From contig OY282560.1 in the NCBI GenBank assembly GCA_958295665.1, positions 88,574,311-88,638,310 on the forward strand: a stretch of 64,000 nucleotides of DNA, in the 5' to 3' direction. This document shows positions 14,790 through 28,460 of the stretch, in pieces (the first letter of the stretch is position 1; every line of letters starts with the position of its first letter). This DNA is from Tipula vernalis. Its lineage: Eukaryota > Arthropoda > Insecta > Diptera > Tipulidae. Both the position numbers and the translations under genes were made by a program. Under the pieces are notes generated by a model, which worked only from the letters and a program-made list of their open reading frames with translations, was not told the DNA's origin and ran no database searches.

Positions 14790-17375
14790 TTGTGGGCTAT
14801 AGCACAGTTGATTTTCAATAAAATGGAATTTTCTAAGAAATGTTTAGAAATAATCGAGCAATCAAAATGAAAATTGTCACAGCAATTACAGGTCCCAAAA
14901 CCTATTGATAGAGGTATCAATCACCGTGATCGGACCATTTTATATTTTTGCTGCCCAAAAACTTGTGGGCTATAGCACAGTTGATTTTCAATAAAATGGA
15001 ATTTTCTAAGAAATGTTTAGAAATAATCGAGCAATCAAAATGGAAATTGTCACAGCAATTACAGGTTCCGAAACCTATTGATAGAGGTATCAACCATCGT
15101 AATCGGACCATTTGAGATTTTGCCGCCCAAAAACTTGTGGGCTATAGCACAGTTGATTTTCAATAAAATTGAATTTTCTAAGAAATGTTTAGAAATAATC
15201 GAGCAATTAAAATGGAAATTGTCACAGCAATTACAGGTCCCGAAACCTATTGATAGAGGTATCAACCATCGTAATCGGACCATTTGAGATTTTGCCGCCC
15301 AAAAACTTGTGGGCTATAGCACAGTTGATTTTCAATAAAATGGAATTTTCTAAGAAATGTTTAGAAATAGTCGAGCAATCAAAATGAAAATTGTCACAGC
15401 AATTACAGGTCCCAAAACCTATTGATAGAGGTATCAATCATCGTAATCGGACCATTTTATATTTTTGCCGCCCAAAAACTTGTGGGCTATAGCACAGTTG
15501 ATTTTCAATAAAATGGAATTTTCTAAGAAATGTTTAGAAATAGTCGAGCAATCAAAATGAAAATTGTCACAGCAATTACAGGTCCCAAAACCTATTGATA
15601 GAGGTATCAATCATCGTAATCGGACCATTTTATATTTTTGCCGCCCAAAAACTTGTGGGCTATAGCACAGTTGATTTTCAATAAAATGGAATTTTCTAAG
15701 AAATGTTTAGAAATAATCGAGCAATCAAAATGGAAATTGTCACAGCAATTACAGGTTCCGAAACCTATTGATAGAGGTATCAACCATCGTAAACGGACCA
15801 TTTGAGATTTTGCCGCCCAAAAACTTGTGGGCTATAGCACAGTTGATTTTCAATAAAATTGAATTTTCTAAGAAATGTTTAGAAATAATCGAGCAATCAA
15901 AATGGAAATTGTCACAGCAATTACAGGTCCCGAAACCTATTGATAGAGGTATCAACCATCGTAATCGGACCATTTGAGATTTTGCCGCCCAAAAACTTGT
16001 GGGCTATAGCACAATTGATTTTCAATAAAATTGAATTTTCTAAGAAATGTTTAGAAATAATCGAGCAATCAAAATGGAAATTGTCACAGCGATTACAGGT
16101 CCCGAAACCTATTGATAGAGGTATCAACCATCGTAATCGGACCATTTGAGATTTTGCCGCCCAAAAACTTGTGGGCTATAGCACAGTTGATTTTCAATAA
16201 AATGGAATTTTCTAAGAAATGTTTAGAAATAGTTGAGCAATCGAAATGAAAATTGTCACAGCAATTACAGGTCCCGAAACCTATTGATAGAGGTATCAAC
16301 CATCGTAATCGGACCATTTTAGATTTTGCCGCCCAAAAACTTGTGGGCTATAGCACAGTTGATTTTCAATAAAATTGAATTTTCTAAGAAATGTTTAGAA
16401 ATAATCGAGCAATTAAAATGGAAATTGTCACAGCGATTACAGGTCCCGAAACCTATTGATAGAGGTATCAACCATCGTAATCGGACCATTTTATATTTTT
16501 GCCGCCCTAAAACTTGTGGGCTATAGCACAGTTGATTTTCAATAAAATGGAATTTTCTAAGAAATGTTTAGAAATAGTTGAGCAATCAAAATGAAAATTG
16601 TCACAGCAATTACAGGTCCCGAAACCTATTGATAGAGGTATCAACCATCGTAATCGGACCATTTTATATTTTTGCCGCCCAAAAACTTGTGGGCTATAGC
16701 ACAGTTGATTTTCAATAAAATGGAATTTTCTAAGAAATGTTTAGAAATAATCGAGCAATCAAAATGGAAATTGTCACATCAATTACAGGTCCCGAAACCT
16801 ATTGATAGAGGTATCAACCATCGTAATCGGACCATTTGAGATTTTGCCGCCCAAAAACTTGTGGGCTATAGCACAGTTGATTTTCAATAAAATTGAATTT
16901 TCTAAGAAATGTTTAGAAATAATCGAGCAATCAAAATGGAAATTGTCACAGCAATTACAGGTCCCAAAATCTATTGATAGAGGTATCAACCATCGTAATC
17001 GGACCATTTTATATTTTTGCCGCCCAAAAACTTGTGGGTTATAGCACAGTTGATTTTCAATAAAATGGAATTTTCTAAGAAATGTTTAGAAATAATCGAG
17101 CAATCAAAATGGAAATTGTCACAGCAATTACAGGTCCCGAAACCTATTGATAGAGGTATCAACCATCGTAATCGGACCATTTGAGATTTTGCCGCCCAAA
17201 AACTTGTGGGCTATAACACAGTTGATTTTCAATAAAATGGAATTTTCTAAGAAATGTTTAGAAATAGTCGAGCAATCAAAATGAAAATTGTCACAGCAAT
17301 TACAGGTCCCAAAACCTATTGATAGAGGTATCAATCATCGTAATCGGACCATTTTATATTTTTGCCGCCCAAAAA
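14790..17375 (+). repeat. Higher-order repeat copy 1 (15-mer, 2,587 bp)
   Basis: A fifteen-monomer block is followed directly by its duplicate at an offset of 2,587 bp. Matching private variants include TTTTTGCTGCCC (14,950 and 17,537), GAGCAATTAAAATGG (15,204 and 17,791), CGTAAACGG (15,789 and 18,376), GTTGAGCAATCGAAATG (16,235 and 18,822), GCCCTAAAACTTG (16,506 and 19,093) and CACATCAATTAC (16,778 and 19,365). Only a few substitutions separate the copies, for example GTCCCG against GTATCG near 16,790 and 19,377. Edges are approximate. Confidence 0.8.
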
Positions 17376-19970
17376 CTTGTGGGCTATAGCACAGTTGATT
17401 TTCAATAAAATGGAATTTTCTAAGAAATGTTTAGAAATAATCGAGCAATCAAAATGAAAATTGTCACAGCAATTACAGGTCCCAAAACCTATTGATAGAG
17501 GTATCAATCACCGTGATCGGACCATTTTATATTTTTGCTGCCCAAAAACTTGTGGGCTATAGCACAGTTGATTTTCAATAAAATGGAATTTTCTAAGAAA
17601 TGTTTAGAAATAATCGAGCAATCAAAATGGAAATTGTCACAGCAATTACAGGTTCCGAAACCTATTGATAGAGGTATCAACCATCGTAATCGGACCATTT
17701 GAGATTTTGCCGCCCAAAAACTTGTGGGCTATAGCACAGTTGATTTTCAATAAAATTGAATTTTCTAAGAAATGTTTAGAAATAATCGAGCAATTAAAAT
17801 GGAAATTGTCACAGCAATTACAGGTCCCGAAACCTATTGATAGAGGTATCAACCATCGTAATCGGACCATTTGAGATTTTGCCGCCCAAAAACTTGTGGG
17901 CTATAGCACAGTTGATTTTCAATAAAATGGAATTTTCTAAGAAATGTTTAGAAATAGTCGAGCAATCAAAATGAAAATTGTCACAGCAATTACAGGTCCC
18001 AAAACCTATTGATAGAGGTATCAATCATCGTAATCGGACCATTTTATATTTTTGCCGCCCAAAAACTTGTGGGCTATAGCACAGTTGATTTTCAATAAAA
18101 TGGAATTTTCTAAGAAATGTTTAGAAATAGTCGAGCAATCAAAATGAAAATTGTCACAGCAATTACAGGTCCCAAAACCTATTGATAGAGGTATCAATCA
18201 TCGTAATCGGACCATTTTATATTTTTGCCGCCCAAAAACTTGTGGGCTATAGCACAGTTGATTTTCAATAAAATGGAATTTTCTAAGAAATGTTTAGAAA
18301 TAATCGAGCAATCAAAATGGAAATTGTCACAGCAATTACAGGTTCCGAAACCTATTGATAGAGGTATCAACCATCGTAAACGGACCATTTGAGATTTTGC
18401 CGCCCAAAAACTTGTGGGCTATAGCACAGTTGATTTTCAATAAAATTGAATTTTCTAAGAAATGTTTAGAAATAATCGAGCAATCAAAATGGAAATTGTC
18501 ACAGCAATTACAGGTCCCGAAACCTATTGATAGAGGTATCAACCATCGTAATCGGACCATTTGAGATTTTGCCGCCCAAAAACTTGTGGGCTATAACACA
18601 ATTGATTTTCAATAAAATTGAATTTTCTAAGAAATGTTTAGAAATAATCGAGCAATCAAAATGGAAATTGTCACAGCAATTACAGGTCCCGAAACCTATT
18701 GATAGAGGTATCAACCATCGTAATCGGACCATTTGAGATTTTGCCGCCCAAAAACTTGTGGGCTATAGCACAGTTGATTTTCAATAAAATGGAATTTTCT
18801 AAGAAATGTTTAGAAATAGTTGAGCAATCGAAATGAAAATTGTCACAGCAATTACAGGTCCCGAAACCTATTGATAGAGGTATCAACCATCGTAATCGGA
18901 CCATTTTAGATTTTGCCGCCCAAAAACTTGTGGGCTATAGCACAGTTGATTTTCAATAAAATTGAATTTTCTAAGAAATGTTTAGAAATAATCGAGCAAT
19001 TAAAATGGAAATTGTCACAGCGATTACAGGTCCCGAAACCTATTGATAGAGGTATCAACCATCGTAATCGGACCATTTTATATTTTTGCCGCCCTAAAAC
19101 TTGTGGGCTATAGCACAGTTGATTTTCAATAAAATGGAATTTTCTAAGAAATGTTTAGAAATAGTTGAGCAATCAAAATGAAAATTGTCACAGCAATTAC
19201 AGGTCCCGAAACCTATTGATAGAGGTATCAACCATCGTAATCGGACCATTTTATATTTTTGCCGCCCAAAAACTTGTGGGCTATAGCACAGTTGATTTTC
19301 AATAAAATGGAATTTTCTAAGAAATGTTTAGAAATAATCGAGCAATCAAAATGGAAATTGTCACATCAATTACAGGTATCGAAACCTATTGATAGAGGTA
19401 TCAACCATCGTAATCGGACCATTTGAGATTTTGCCGCCCAAAAACTTGTGGGCTATAGCACAGTTGATTTTCAATAAAATTGAATTTTCTAAGAAATGTT
19501 TAGAAATAATCGAGCAATCAAAATGGAAATTGTCACAGCAATTACAGGTCCCAAAATCTATTGATAGAGGTATCAACCATCGTAATCGGACCATTTTATA
19601 TTTTTGCCGCCCAAAAACTTGTGGGTTATAGCACAGTTGATTTTCAATAAAATGGAATTTTCTAAGAAATGTTTAGAAATAATCGAGCAATCAAAATGGA
19701 AATTGTCACAGCAATTACAGGTCCCGAAACCTATTGATAGAGGTATCAACCATCGTAATCGGACCATTTGAGATTTTGCCGCCCAAAAACTTGTGGGCTA
19801 TAACACAGTTGATTTTCAATAAAATGGAATTTTCTAAGAAATGTTTAGAAATAGTCGAGCAATCAAAATGAAAATTGTCACAGCAATTACAGGTCCCAAA
19901 ACCTATTGATAGAGGTATCAATCATCGTAATCGGACCATTTTATATTTTTGCCGCCCAAAAACTTGTGGG
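17376..19970 (+). repeat. Higher-order repeat copy 2 (15-mer, 2,587 bp)
   Basis: This is the tandem partner of the block at 14,790. Variant order is the same throughout and divergence is very low, so the duplication is recent compared with divergence among single monomers. It ends near 20.0 kb, where AATAATCGAG in copy 1 meets AATAGTCGAG here. Confidence 0.8.
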
Positions 19971-22900
19971 CTATAGCACAGTTGATTTTCAATAAAATGG
20001 AATTTTCTAAGAAATGTTTAGAAATAGTCGAGCAATCAAAATGAAAATTGTCACAGCAATTACAGGTCCCAAAACCTATTGATAGAGGTATCAATCATCG
20101 TAATCGGACCATTTGAGATTTTGCCGCCCAAAAACTTGTGGGCTATAGCACAGTTGATTTTCAATAAAATGGAATTTTCTAAGAAATGTTTAGAAATAAT
20201 CGAGCAATCAAAATGGAAATTGTCACAGCAATTACAGGTTCCGAAACCTATTGATAGAGGTATCAACCATCGTAAACGGACCATTTGAGATTTTGCCGCC
20301 CAAAAACTTGTGGGCTATAGCACAGTTGATTTTCAATAAAATCGAATTTTCTAAGAAATGTTTAGAAATAGTCGAGCAATCAAAATGAAAATTGTCACAG
20401 CAATTACAGGTCCCAAAACCTATTGATAGAGGTATCAATCATCGTAATCGGACCATTTTATATTTTTGCCGCCCAAAAACTTGTGGGCTATAGCACAGTT
20501 GATTTTCAATAAAATGGAATTTTCTAAGAAATGTTTAGAAATAGTTGAGCAATCAAAATGAAAATTGTCACAGCAATTACAGGTCCCGAAACCTATTGAT
20601 AGAGGTATCAACCATCGTAATCGGACCATTTTAGATTTTGCCGCCCAAAAACTTGTGGGCTATAGCACAGTTGATTTTCAATAAAATGGAATTTTCTAAG
20701 AAATGTTTAGAAATAGTCGAGCAATCAAAATGAAAATTTTCACAGCAATTACAGGTCCCAAAACCTATTGATAGAGGTATCAACCATCGTAATCGGATTA
20801 TTTTAGATTTTGCCGCCCAAAAACTTGTGGGCTATAGCACAGTTGATTTTCAATAAAATGGAATTTTCTAAGAAATGTTTAGAAATAATCGAGCAATCAA
20901 AATGGAAATTGTCACAGCAATTACAGGTCCCGAAACCTATTGATAGAGGTATCAACCATCGTAATCGGACCATTTGAGATTTTGCCGCCCAAAAACTTGT
21001 GGGCTATAGCACAGTTGATTTTCAATAAAATTGAATTTTCTAAGAAATGTTTAGAAATAATCGAGCAATCAAAATGAAAATTGTCACAGCAATTACAGGT
21101 CCCAAAACCTATTGATAGAGGTATCAATCACCGTGATCGGACCATTTTATATTTTTGCCGCCCAAAAACTTGGGCACAGTTGATTTTCAATAAAATTGAA
21201 TTTTCTAAGAAATGTTTAGAAATAGTCGAGCAATCAAAATGAAAATTGTCACAGCAATTACAGGTCCCAAAACCTATTGATAGAGGTATCAATCATCGTA
21301 ATCGGACCATTTTATATTTTTGCCGCCCAAAAACTTGTGGGCTATAGCACAGTTGATTTTCAATAAAATGGAATTTTCTAAGAAATGTTTAGAAATAATC
21401 GAGCAATCAAAATGGAAATTGTCACAGCAATTACAGGTTCCGAAACCTATTGATAGAGGTATCAACCATCGTAATGGGACCATTTGAGATTTTGCCGCCC
21501 AAAAACTTGTGGGCTATAGCACAGTTGATTTTCAATAAAATTGAATTTTCTAAGAAATGTTTAGAAATAATCGAGCAATCAAAATGGAAATTGTCACAGC
21601 AATTACAGGTCCCGAAACCTATTGATAGAGGTATCAACCATCGTAATCGGACCATTTGAGATTTTGCCGCCCAAAAACTTGTGGGCTATAGCACAGTTGA
21701 TTTTCAATAAAATGGAATTTTCTAAGAAATGTTTAGAAATAGTTGAGCAATCGAAATGAAAATTGTCACAGCAATTACAGGTCCCGAAACCTATTGATAG
21801 AGGTATCAACCATCGTAATCGGACCATTTTAGATTTTGCCGCCCAAAAACTTGTGGGCTATAGCACAGTTGATTTTCAATAAAATTGAATTTTCTAAGAA
21901 ATGTTTAGAAATAATCGAGCAATCAAAATGGAAATTGTCACAGCAATTACAGGTCCCGAAACCTATTGATAGAGGTATCAACCATCGTAATCGGACCATT
22001 TTAGATTTTGCCGCCCAAAAACTTGTGGGCTATAGCACAATTGATTTTCAATAAAATTGAATTTTCTAAGAAATGTTTAGAAATAATCGAGCAATCAAAA
22101 TGGAAATTGTCACAGCAATTACAGGTCCCGAAACCTATTGATAGAGGTATCAACCATCGTAATCGGACCATTTGAGATTTTGCCGCCCAAAAACTTGTGG
22201 GCTATAGCACAGTTGATTTTCAATAAAATGGAATTTTCTAAGAAATGTTTAGAAATAGTTGAGCAATCGAAATGAAAATTGTCACAGCAATTACAGGTCC
22301 CGAAACCTATTGATAGAGGTATCAACCATCGTAATCGGACCATTTTAGATTTTGCCGCCCAAAAACTTGTGGGCTATAGCACAGTTGATTTTCAATAAAA
22401 TTGAATTTTCTAAGAAATGTTTAGAAATAATCGAGCAATCAAAATGGAAATTGTCACAGCGATTACAGGTCCCGAAACCTATTGATAGAGGTATCAACCA
22501 TCGTAATCGGACCATTTTATATTTTTGCCGCCCAAAAACTTGTGGGCTATAGCACAGTTGATTTTCAATAAAATCGAATTTTCTAAGAAATGTTTAGAAA
22601 TAGTCGAGCAATCAAAATGGAAATTGTCACAGCAATTACAGGTCCCGAAACCTATTGATAGAGGTATCAACCATCGTAATCGGACCATTTTAGATTTTGC
22701 CGCCCAAAAACTTGTGGGCTATAGCACAGTTGATTTTCAATAAAATGGAATTTTCTAAGAAATGTTTAGAAATAATCGAGCAATCAAAATGGAAATTGTC
22801 ACAGCGATTACAGGTCCCGAAACCTATTGATAGAGGTATCAATCATCGTAATCGGACCATTTTATATTTTTGCCGCCCAAAAACTTGTGGGCTATAGCAC

Positions 22901-25559
22901 AGTTGATTTTCAATAAAATGGAATTTTCTAAGAAATGTTTAGAAATAGTTGAGCAATCAAAATGAAAATTGTCACAGCAATTACAGGTCCCGAAACCTAT
23001 TGATAGAGGTATCAACCATCGTAATCGGACCATTTTAGATTTTGCCGCCCAAAAACTTGTGGGCTATAGCACAGTTGATTTTCAATAAAATGGAATTTTC
23101 TAAGAAATGTTTAGAAATAGTCGAGTAATCAAAATGAAAATTTTCACAGCAATTACAGGTCCCAAAACCTATTGATAGAGGTATCAACCATCGTAATCGG
23201 ATTATTTTAATTTTGCCGCCCAAAAACTTGTGGGCTATAGCACAGTTGATTTTCAATAAAATGGAATTTTCTAAGAAATGTTTAGAAATAATCGAGCAAT
23301 CAAAATGGAAATTGTCACAGCAATTACAGGTCCCGAAACCTATTGATAGAGGTATCAACCATCGTAATCGGACCATTTGAGATTTTGCCGCCCAAAAACT
23401 TGTGGGCTATAGCACAGTTGATTTTCAATAAAATTGAATTTTCTAAGAAATGTTTAGAAATAATCGAGCAATCAAAATGGAAATTGTCACAGCAATTACA
23501 GGTCCCAAAACCTATTGATAGAGGTATCAATCACCGTAATCGGACCATTTTATATTTTTGCCGCCCAAAAACTTGTGGGCTATAGCACAGTTGATTTTCA
23601 ATAAAATTGAATTTTCTAAGAAATGTTTAGAAATAATCGAGCAATCAAAATGAAAATTGTCACAGCAATTACAGGTTCCGAAACCTATTGATAGAGGTAT
23701 CAACCATCGTAATCGGACCATTTGAGATTTTGCCGCCCAAAAACTTGTGGGCTATAGCACAGTTGATTTTCAATAAAATTGAATTTTCTAAGAAATGTTT
23801 AGAAATAATCGAGCAATCAAAATGAAAATTGTCACAGCAATTACAGGTCCCAAAACCTATTGATAGAGGTATCAATCACCGTGATCGGACCATTTTATAT
23901 TTTTGCCGCCCAAAAACTTGGGCACAGTTGATTTTCAATAAAATTGAATTTTCTAAGAAATGTTTAGAAATAATCGAGCAATCAAAATGGAAATTGTCAC
24001 AGCAATTACAGGTTCCGAAACCTATTGATAGAGGTATCAACCATCGTAATCGGACCATTTGAGATTTTGCCGCCCAAAAACTTGTGGGCTATAGCACAGT
24101 TGATTTTCAATAAAATTGAATTTTCTAAGAAATGTTTAGAAATAATCGAGCAATCAAAATGGAAATTGTCACAGCAATTACAGGTCCCGAAACCTATTGA
24201 TAGAGGTATCAACCATCGTAATCGGACCATTTGAGATTTTGCCGCCCAAAAACTTGTGGGCTATAGCACAGTTGATTTTCAATAAAATGGAATTTTCTAA
24301 GAAATGTTTAGTAATACAGGTCCCGAAACCTATTGATAGAGGTATCAACCATCGTAATCGGACCATTTTAGATTTTGCCGCCCAAAAACTTGTGGGCTAT
24401 AGCACAATTGATTTTCAATAAAATTGAATTTTCTAAGAAATGTTTAGAAATAATCGAGCAATCAAAATGGAAATTGTCACAGCAATTACAGGTCCCGAAA
24501 CCTATTGATAGAGGTATCAACCATCGTAATCGGACCATTTGAGATTTTGCCGCCCAAAAACTTGTGGGCTATAGCACAGTTGATTTTCAATAAAATCGAA
24601 TTTTCTAAGAAATGTTTAGAAATAGTTGAGCAATCGAAATGAAAATTGTCACAGCAATTACAGGTCCCGAAACCTATTGATAGAGGTATCAACCATCGTA
24701 ATCGGACCATTTTAGATTTTGCCGCCCAAAAACTTGTGGGCTATAGCACAGTTGATTTTCAATAAAATTGAATTTTCTAAGAAATGTTTAGAAATAATCG
24801 AGCAATCAAAATGGAAATTGTCACAGCGATTACAGGTCCCGAAACCTATTGATAGAGGTATCAACCATCGTAATCGGACCATTTTATATTTTTGCCGCCC
24901 AAAAACTTGTGGGCTATAGCACAGTTGATTTTCAATAAAATGGAATTTTCTAAGAAATGTTTAGAAATAGTTGAGCAATCAAAATGAAAATTGTCACAGC
25001 AATTACAGGTCCCGAAACCTATTGATAGAGGTATCAACCATCGTAATCGAACCATTTTAGATTTTGCCGCCCAAAAACTTGTGGGCTATAGCACAGTTGA
25101 TTTTCAATAAAATCGAATTTTCTAAGAAATGTTTAGAAATAGTCGAGCAATCAAAATGGAAATTGTCACAGCAATTACAGGTCCCGAAACCTATTGATAG
25201 AGGTATCAACCATCGTAATCGGACCATTTTAGATTTTGCCGCCCAAAAACTTGTGGGCTATAGCACAGTTGATTTTCAATAAAATTGAATTTTCTAAGAA
25301 ATGTTTAGAAATAATCGAGCAATCAAAATGGAAATTGTCACAGCAATTACAGGTCCCAAAACCTATTGATAGAGGTATCAACCATCGTAATCGGATTATT
25401 TTAGATTTTGCCGCCCAAAAACTTGTGGGCTATAGCACAGTTGATTTTCAATAAAATGGAATTTTCTAAGAAATGTTTAGAAATAGTCGAGCAATCAAAA
25501 TGAAAATTTTCACAGCAATTACAGGTCCCAAAACCTATTGATAGAGGTATCAACCATCG

Positions 25560-28460
25560 TAATCGGATTATTTTAGATTTTGCCGCCCAAAAACTTGTGG
25601 GCTATAGCACAGTTGATTTTCAATAAAATGGAATTTTCTAAGAAATGTTTAGAAATAATCGAGCAATCAAAATGGAAATTGTCACAGCAATTACAGGTCC
25701 CAAAACCTATTGATAGAGGTATCAATCACCGTGATCGGACCATTTTATATTTTTGCCGCCCAAAAACTTGTGGGCTATAGCACAGTTGATTTTCAATAAA
25801 ATTGAATTTTCTAAGAAATGTTTAGAAATAATCGAGCAATCAAAATGAAAATTGTCACAGCAATTACAGGTTCCGAAACCTATTGATAGAGGTATCAACC
25901 ATCGTAATCGGACCATTTGAGATTTTGCCGCCCAAAAACTTGTGGGCTATAGCACAGTTGATTTTCAATAAAATTGAATTTTCTAAGAAATGTTTAGAAA
26001 TAATCGAGCAATCAAAATGAAAATTGTCACAGCAATTACAGGTCCCAAAACCTATTGATAGAGGTATCAATCACCGTGATCGGACCATTTTATATTTTTG
26101 CCGCCCAAAAACTTGGGCACAGTTGATTTTCAATAAAATTGAATTTTCTAAGAAATGTTTAGAAATAATCGAGCAATCAAAATGGAAATTGTCACAGCAA
26201 TTACAGGTTCCGAAACCTATTGATAGAGGTATCAACCATCGTAATCGGACCATTTGAGATTTTGCCGCCCAAAAACTTGTGGGCTATAGCACAGTTGATT
26301 TTCAATAAAATGGAATTTTCTAAGAAATGTTTAGAAATAATCGAGCAATCAAAATGAAAATTGTCACAGCAATTACAGGTCCCAAAACCTATTGATAGAG
26401 GTATCAATCACCGTGATCGGACCATTTTATATTTTTGCTGCCCAAAAACTTGTGGGCTATAGCACAGTTGATTTTCAATAAAATGGAATTTTCTAAGAAA
26501 TGTTTAGAAATAATCGAGCAATCAAAATGGAAATTGTCACAGCAATTACAGGTTCCGAAACCTATTGATAGAGGTATCAACCATCGTAATCGGACCATTT
26601 GAGATTTTGCCGCCCAAAAACTTGTGGGCTATAGCACAGTTGATTTTCAATAAAATTGAATTTTCTAAGAAATGTTTAGAAATAATCGAGCAATTAAAAT
26701 GGAAATTGTCACAGCAATTACAGGTCCCGAAACCTATTGATAGAGGTATCAACCATCGTAATCGGACCATTTGAGATTTTGCCGCCCAAAAACTTGTGGG
26801 CTATAGCACAGTTGATTTTCAATAAAATGGAATTTTCTAAGAAATGTTTAGAAATAGTCGAGCAATCAAAATGAAAATTTTCACAGCAATTACAGGTCCC
26901 AAAACCTATTGATAGAGGTATCAACCATCGTAATCGGATTATTTTAGATTTTGCCGCCCAAAAACTTGTGGGCTATAGCACAGTTGATTTTCAATAAAAT
27001 GGAATTTTCTAAGAAATGTTTAGAAATAATCGAGCAATCAAAATGGAAATTGTCACAGCAATTACAGGTCCCGAAACCTATTGATAGAGGTATCAACCAT
27101 CGTAATCGGACCATTTGAGATTTTGCCGCCCAAAAACTTGTGGGCTATAGCACAGTTGATTTTCAATAAAATTGAATTTTCTAAGAAATGTTTAGAAATA
27201 ATCGAGCAATCAAAATGGAAATTGTCACAGCAATTACAGGTCCCAAAACCTATTGATAGAGGTATCAATCACCGTGATCGGACCATTTTATATTTTTGCC
27301 GCCCAAAAACTTGTGGGCTATAGCACAGTTGATTTTCAATAAAATTGAATTTTCTAAGAAATGTTTAGAAATAATCGAGCAATCAAAATGAAAATTGTCA
27401 CAGCAATTACAGGTTCCGAAACCTATTGATAGAGGTATCAACCATCGTAATCGGACCATTTGAGATTTTGCCGCCCAAAAACTTGTGGGCTATAGCACAG
27501 TTGATTTTCAATAAAATTGAATTTTCTAAGAAATGTTTAGAAATAATCGAGCAATCAAAATGAAAATTGTCACAGCAATTACAGGTCCCAAAACCTATTG
27601 ATAGAGGTATCAATCACCGTGATCGGACCATTTTATATTTTTGCCGCCCAAAAACTTGGGCACAGTTGATTTTCAATAAAATTGAATTTTCTAAGAAATG
27701 TTTAGAAATAATCGAGCAATCAAAATGGAAATTGTCACAGCAATTACAGGTTCCGAAACCTATTGATAGAGGTATCAACCATCGTAATCGGACCATTTGA
27801 GATTTTGCCGCCCAAAAACTTGTGGGCTATAGCACAGTTGATTTTCAATAAAATTGAATTTTCTAAGAAATGTTTAGAAATAATCGAGCAATCAAAATGA
27901 AAATTGTCACAGCAATTACAGGTCCCAAAACCTATTGATAGAGGTATCAATCACCGTGATCGGACCATTTTATATTTTTGCTGCCCAAAAACTTGTGGGC
28001 TATAGCACAGTTGATTTTCAATAAAATGGAATTTTCTAAGAAATGTTTAGAAATAATCGAGCAATCAAAATGGAAATTGTCACAGCAATTACAGGTTCCG
28101 AAACCTATTGATAGAGGTATCAACCATCGTAATCGGACCATTTGAGATTTTGCCGCCCAAAAACTTGTGGGCTATAGCACAGTTGATTTTCAATAAAATT
28201 GAATTTTCTAAGAAATGTTTAGAAATAATCGAGCAATTAAAATGGAAATTGTCACAGCAATTACAGGTCCCGAAAGCTATTGATAGAGGTATCAACCATC
28301 GTAATCGGACCATTTGAGATTTTGCCGCCCAAAAACTTGTGGGCTATACCACAGTTGATTTTCAATAAAATGGAATTTTCTAAGAAATGTTTAGAAATAG
28401 TCGAGCAATCAAAATGAAAATTGTCACAGCAATTACAGGTCCCAAAACCTATTGATAGAG
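25560..28460 (+). repeat. Tandem pair of 1,543-bp nine-monomer blocks
   Basis: Marker order in 25.56-27.1 kb repeats at an offset of 1,543 bp in 27.1-28.46 kb. Markers are the 8-bp deletion variant ACTTGGGCACAG (26,111 and 27,654), TTTTTGCTGCCC (26,434 and 27,977) and GAGCAATTAAAATGG. The 8-bp deletion variant also appears at 23,916 (offset 2,195) and 34,021 (offset 6,367), so the block has been copied several times. Confidence 0.75.
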
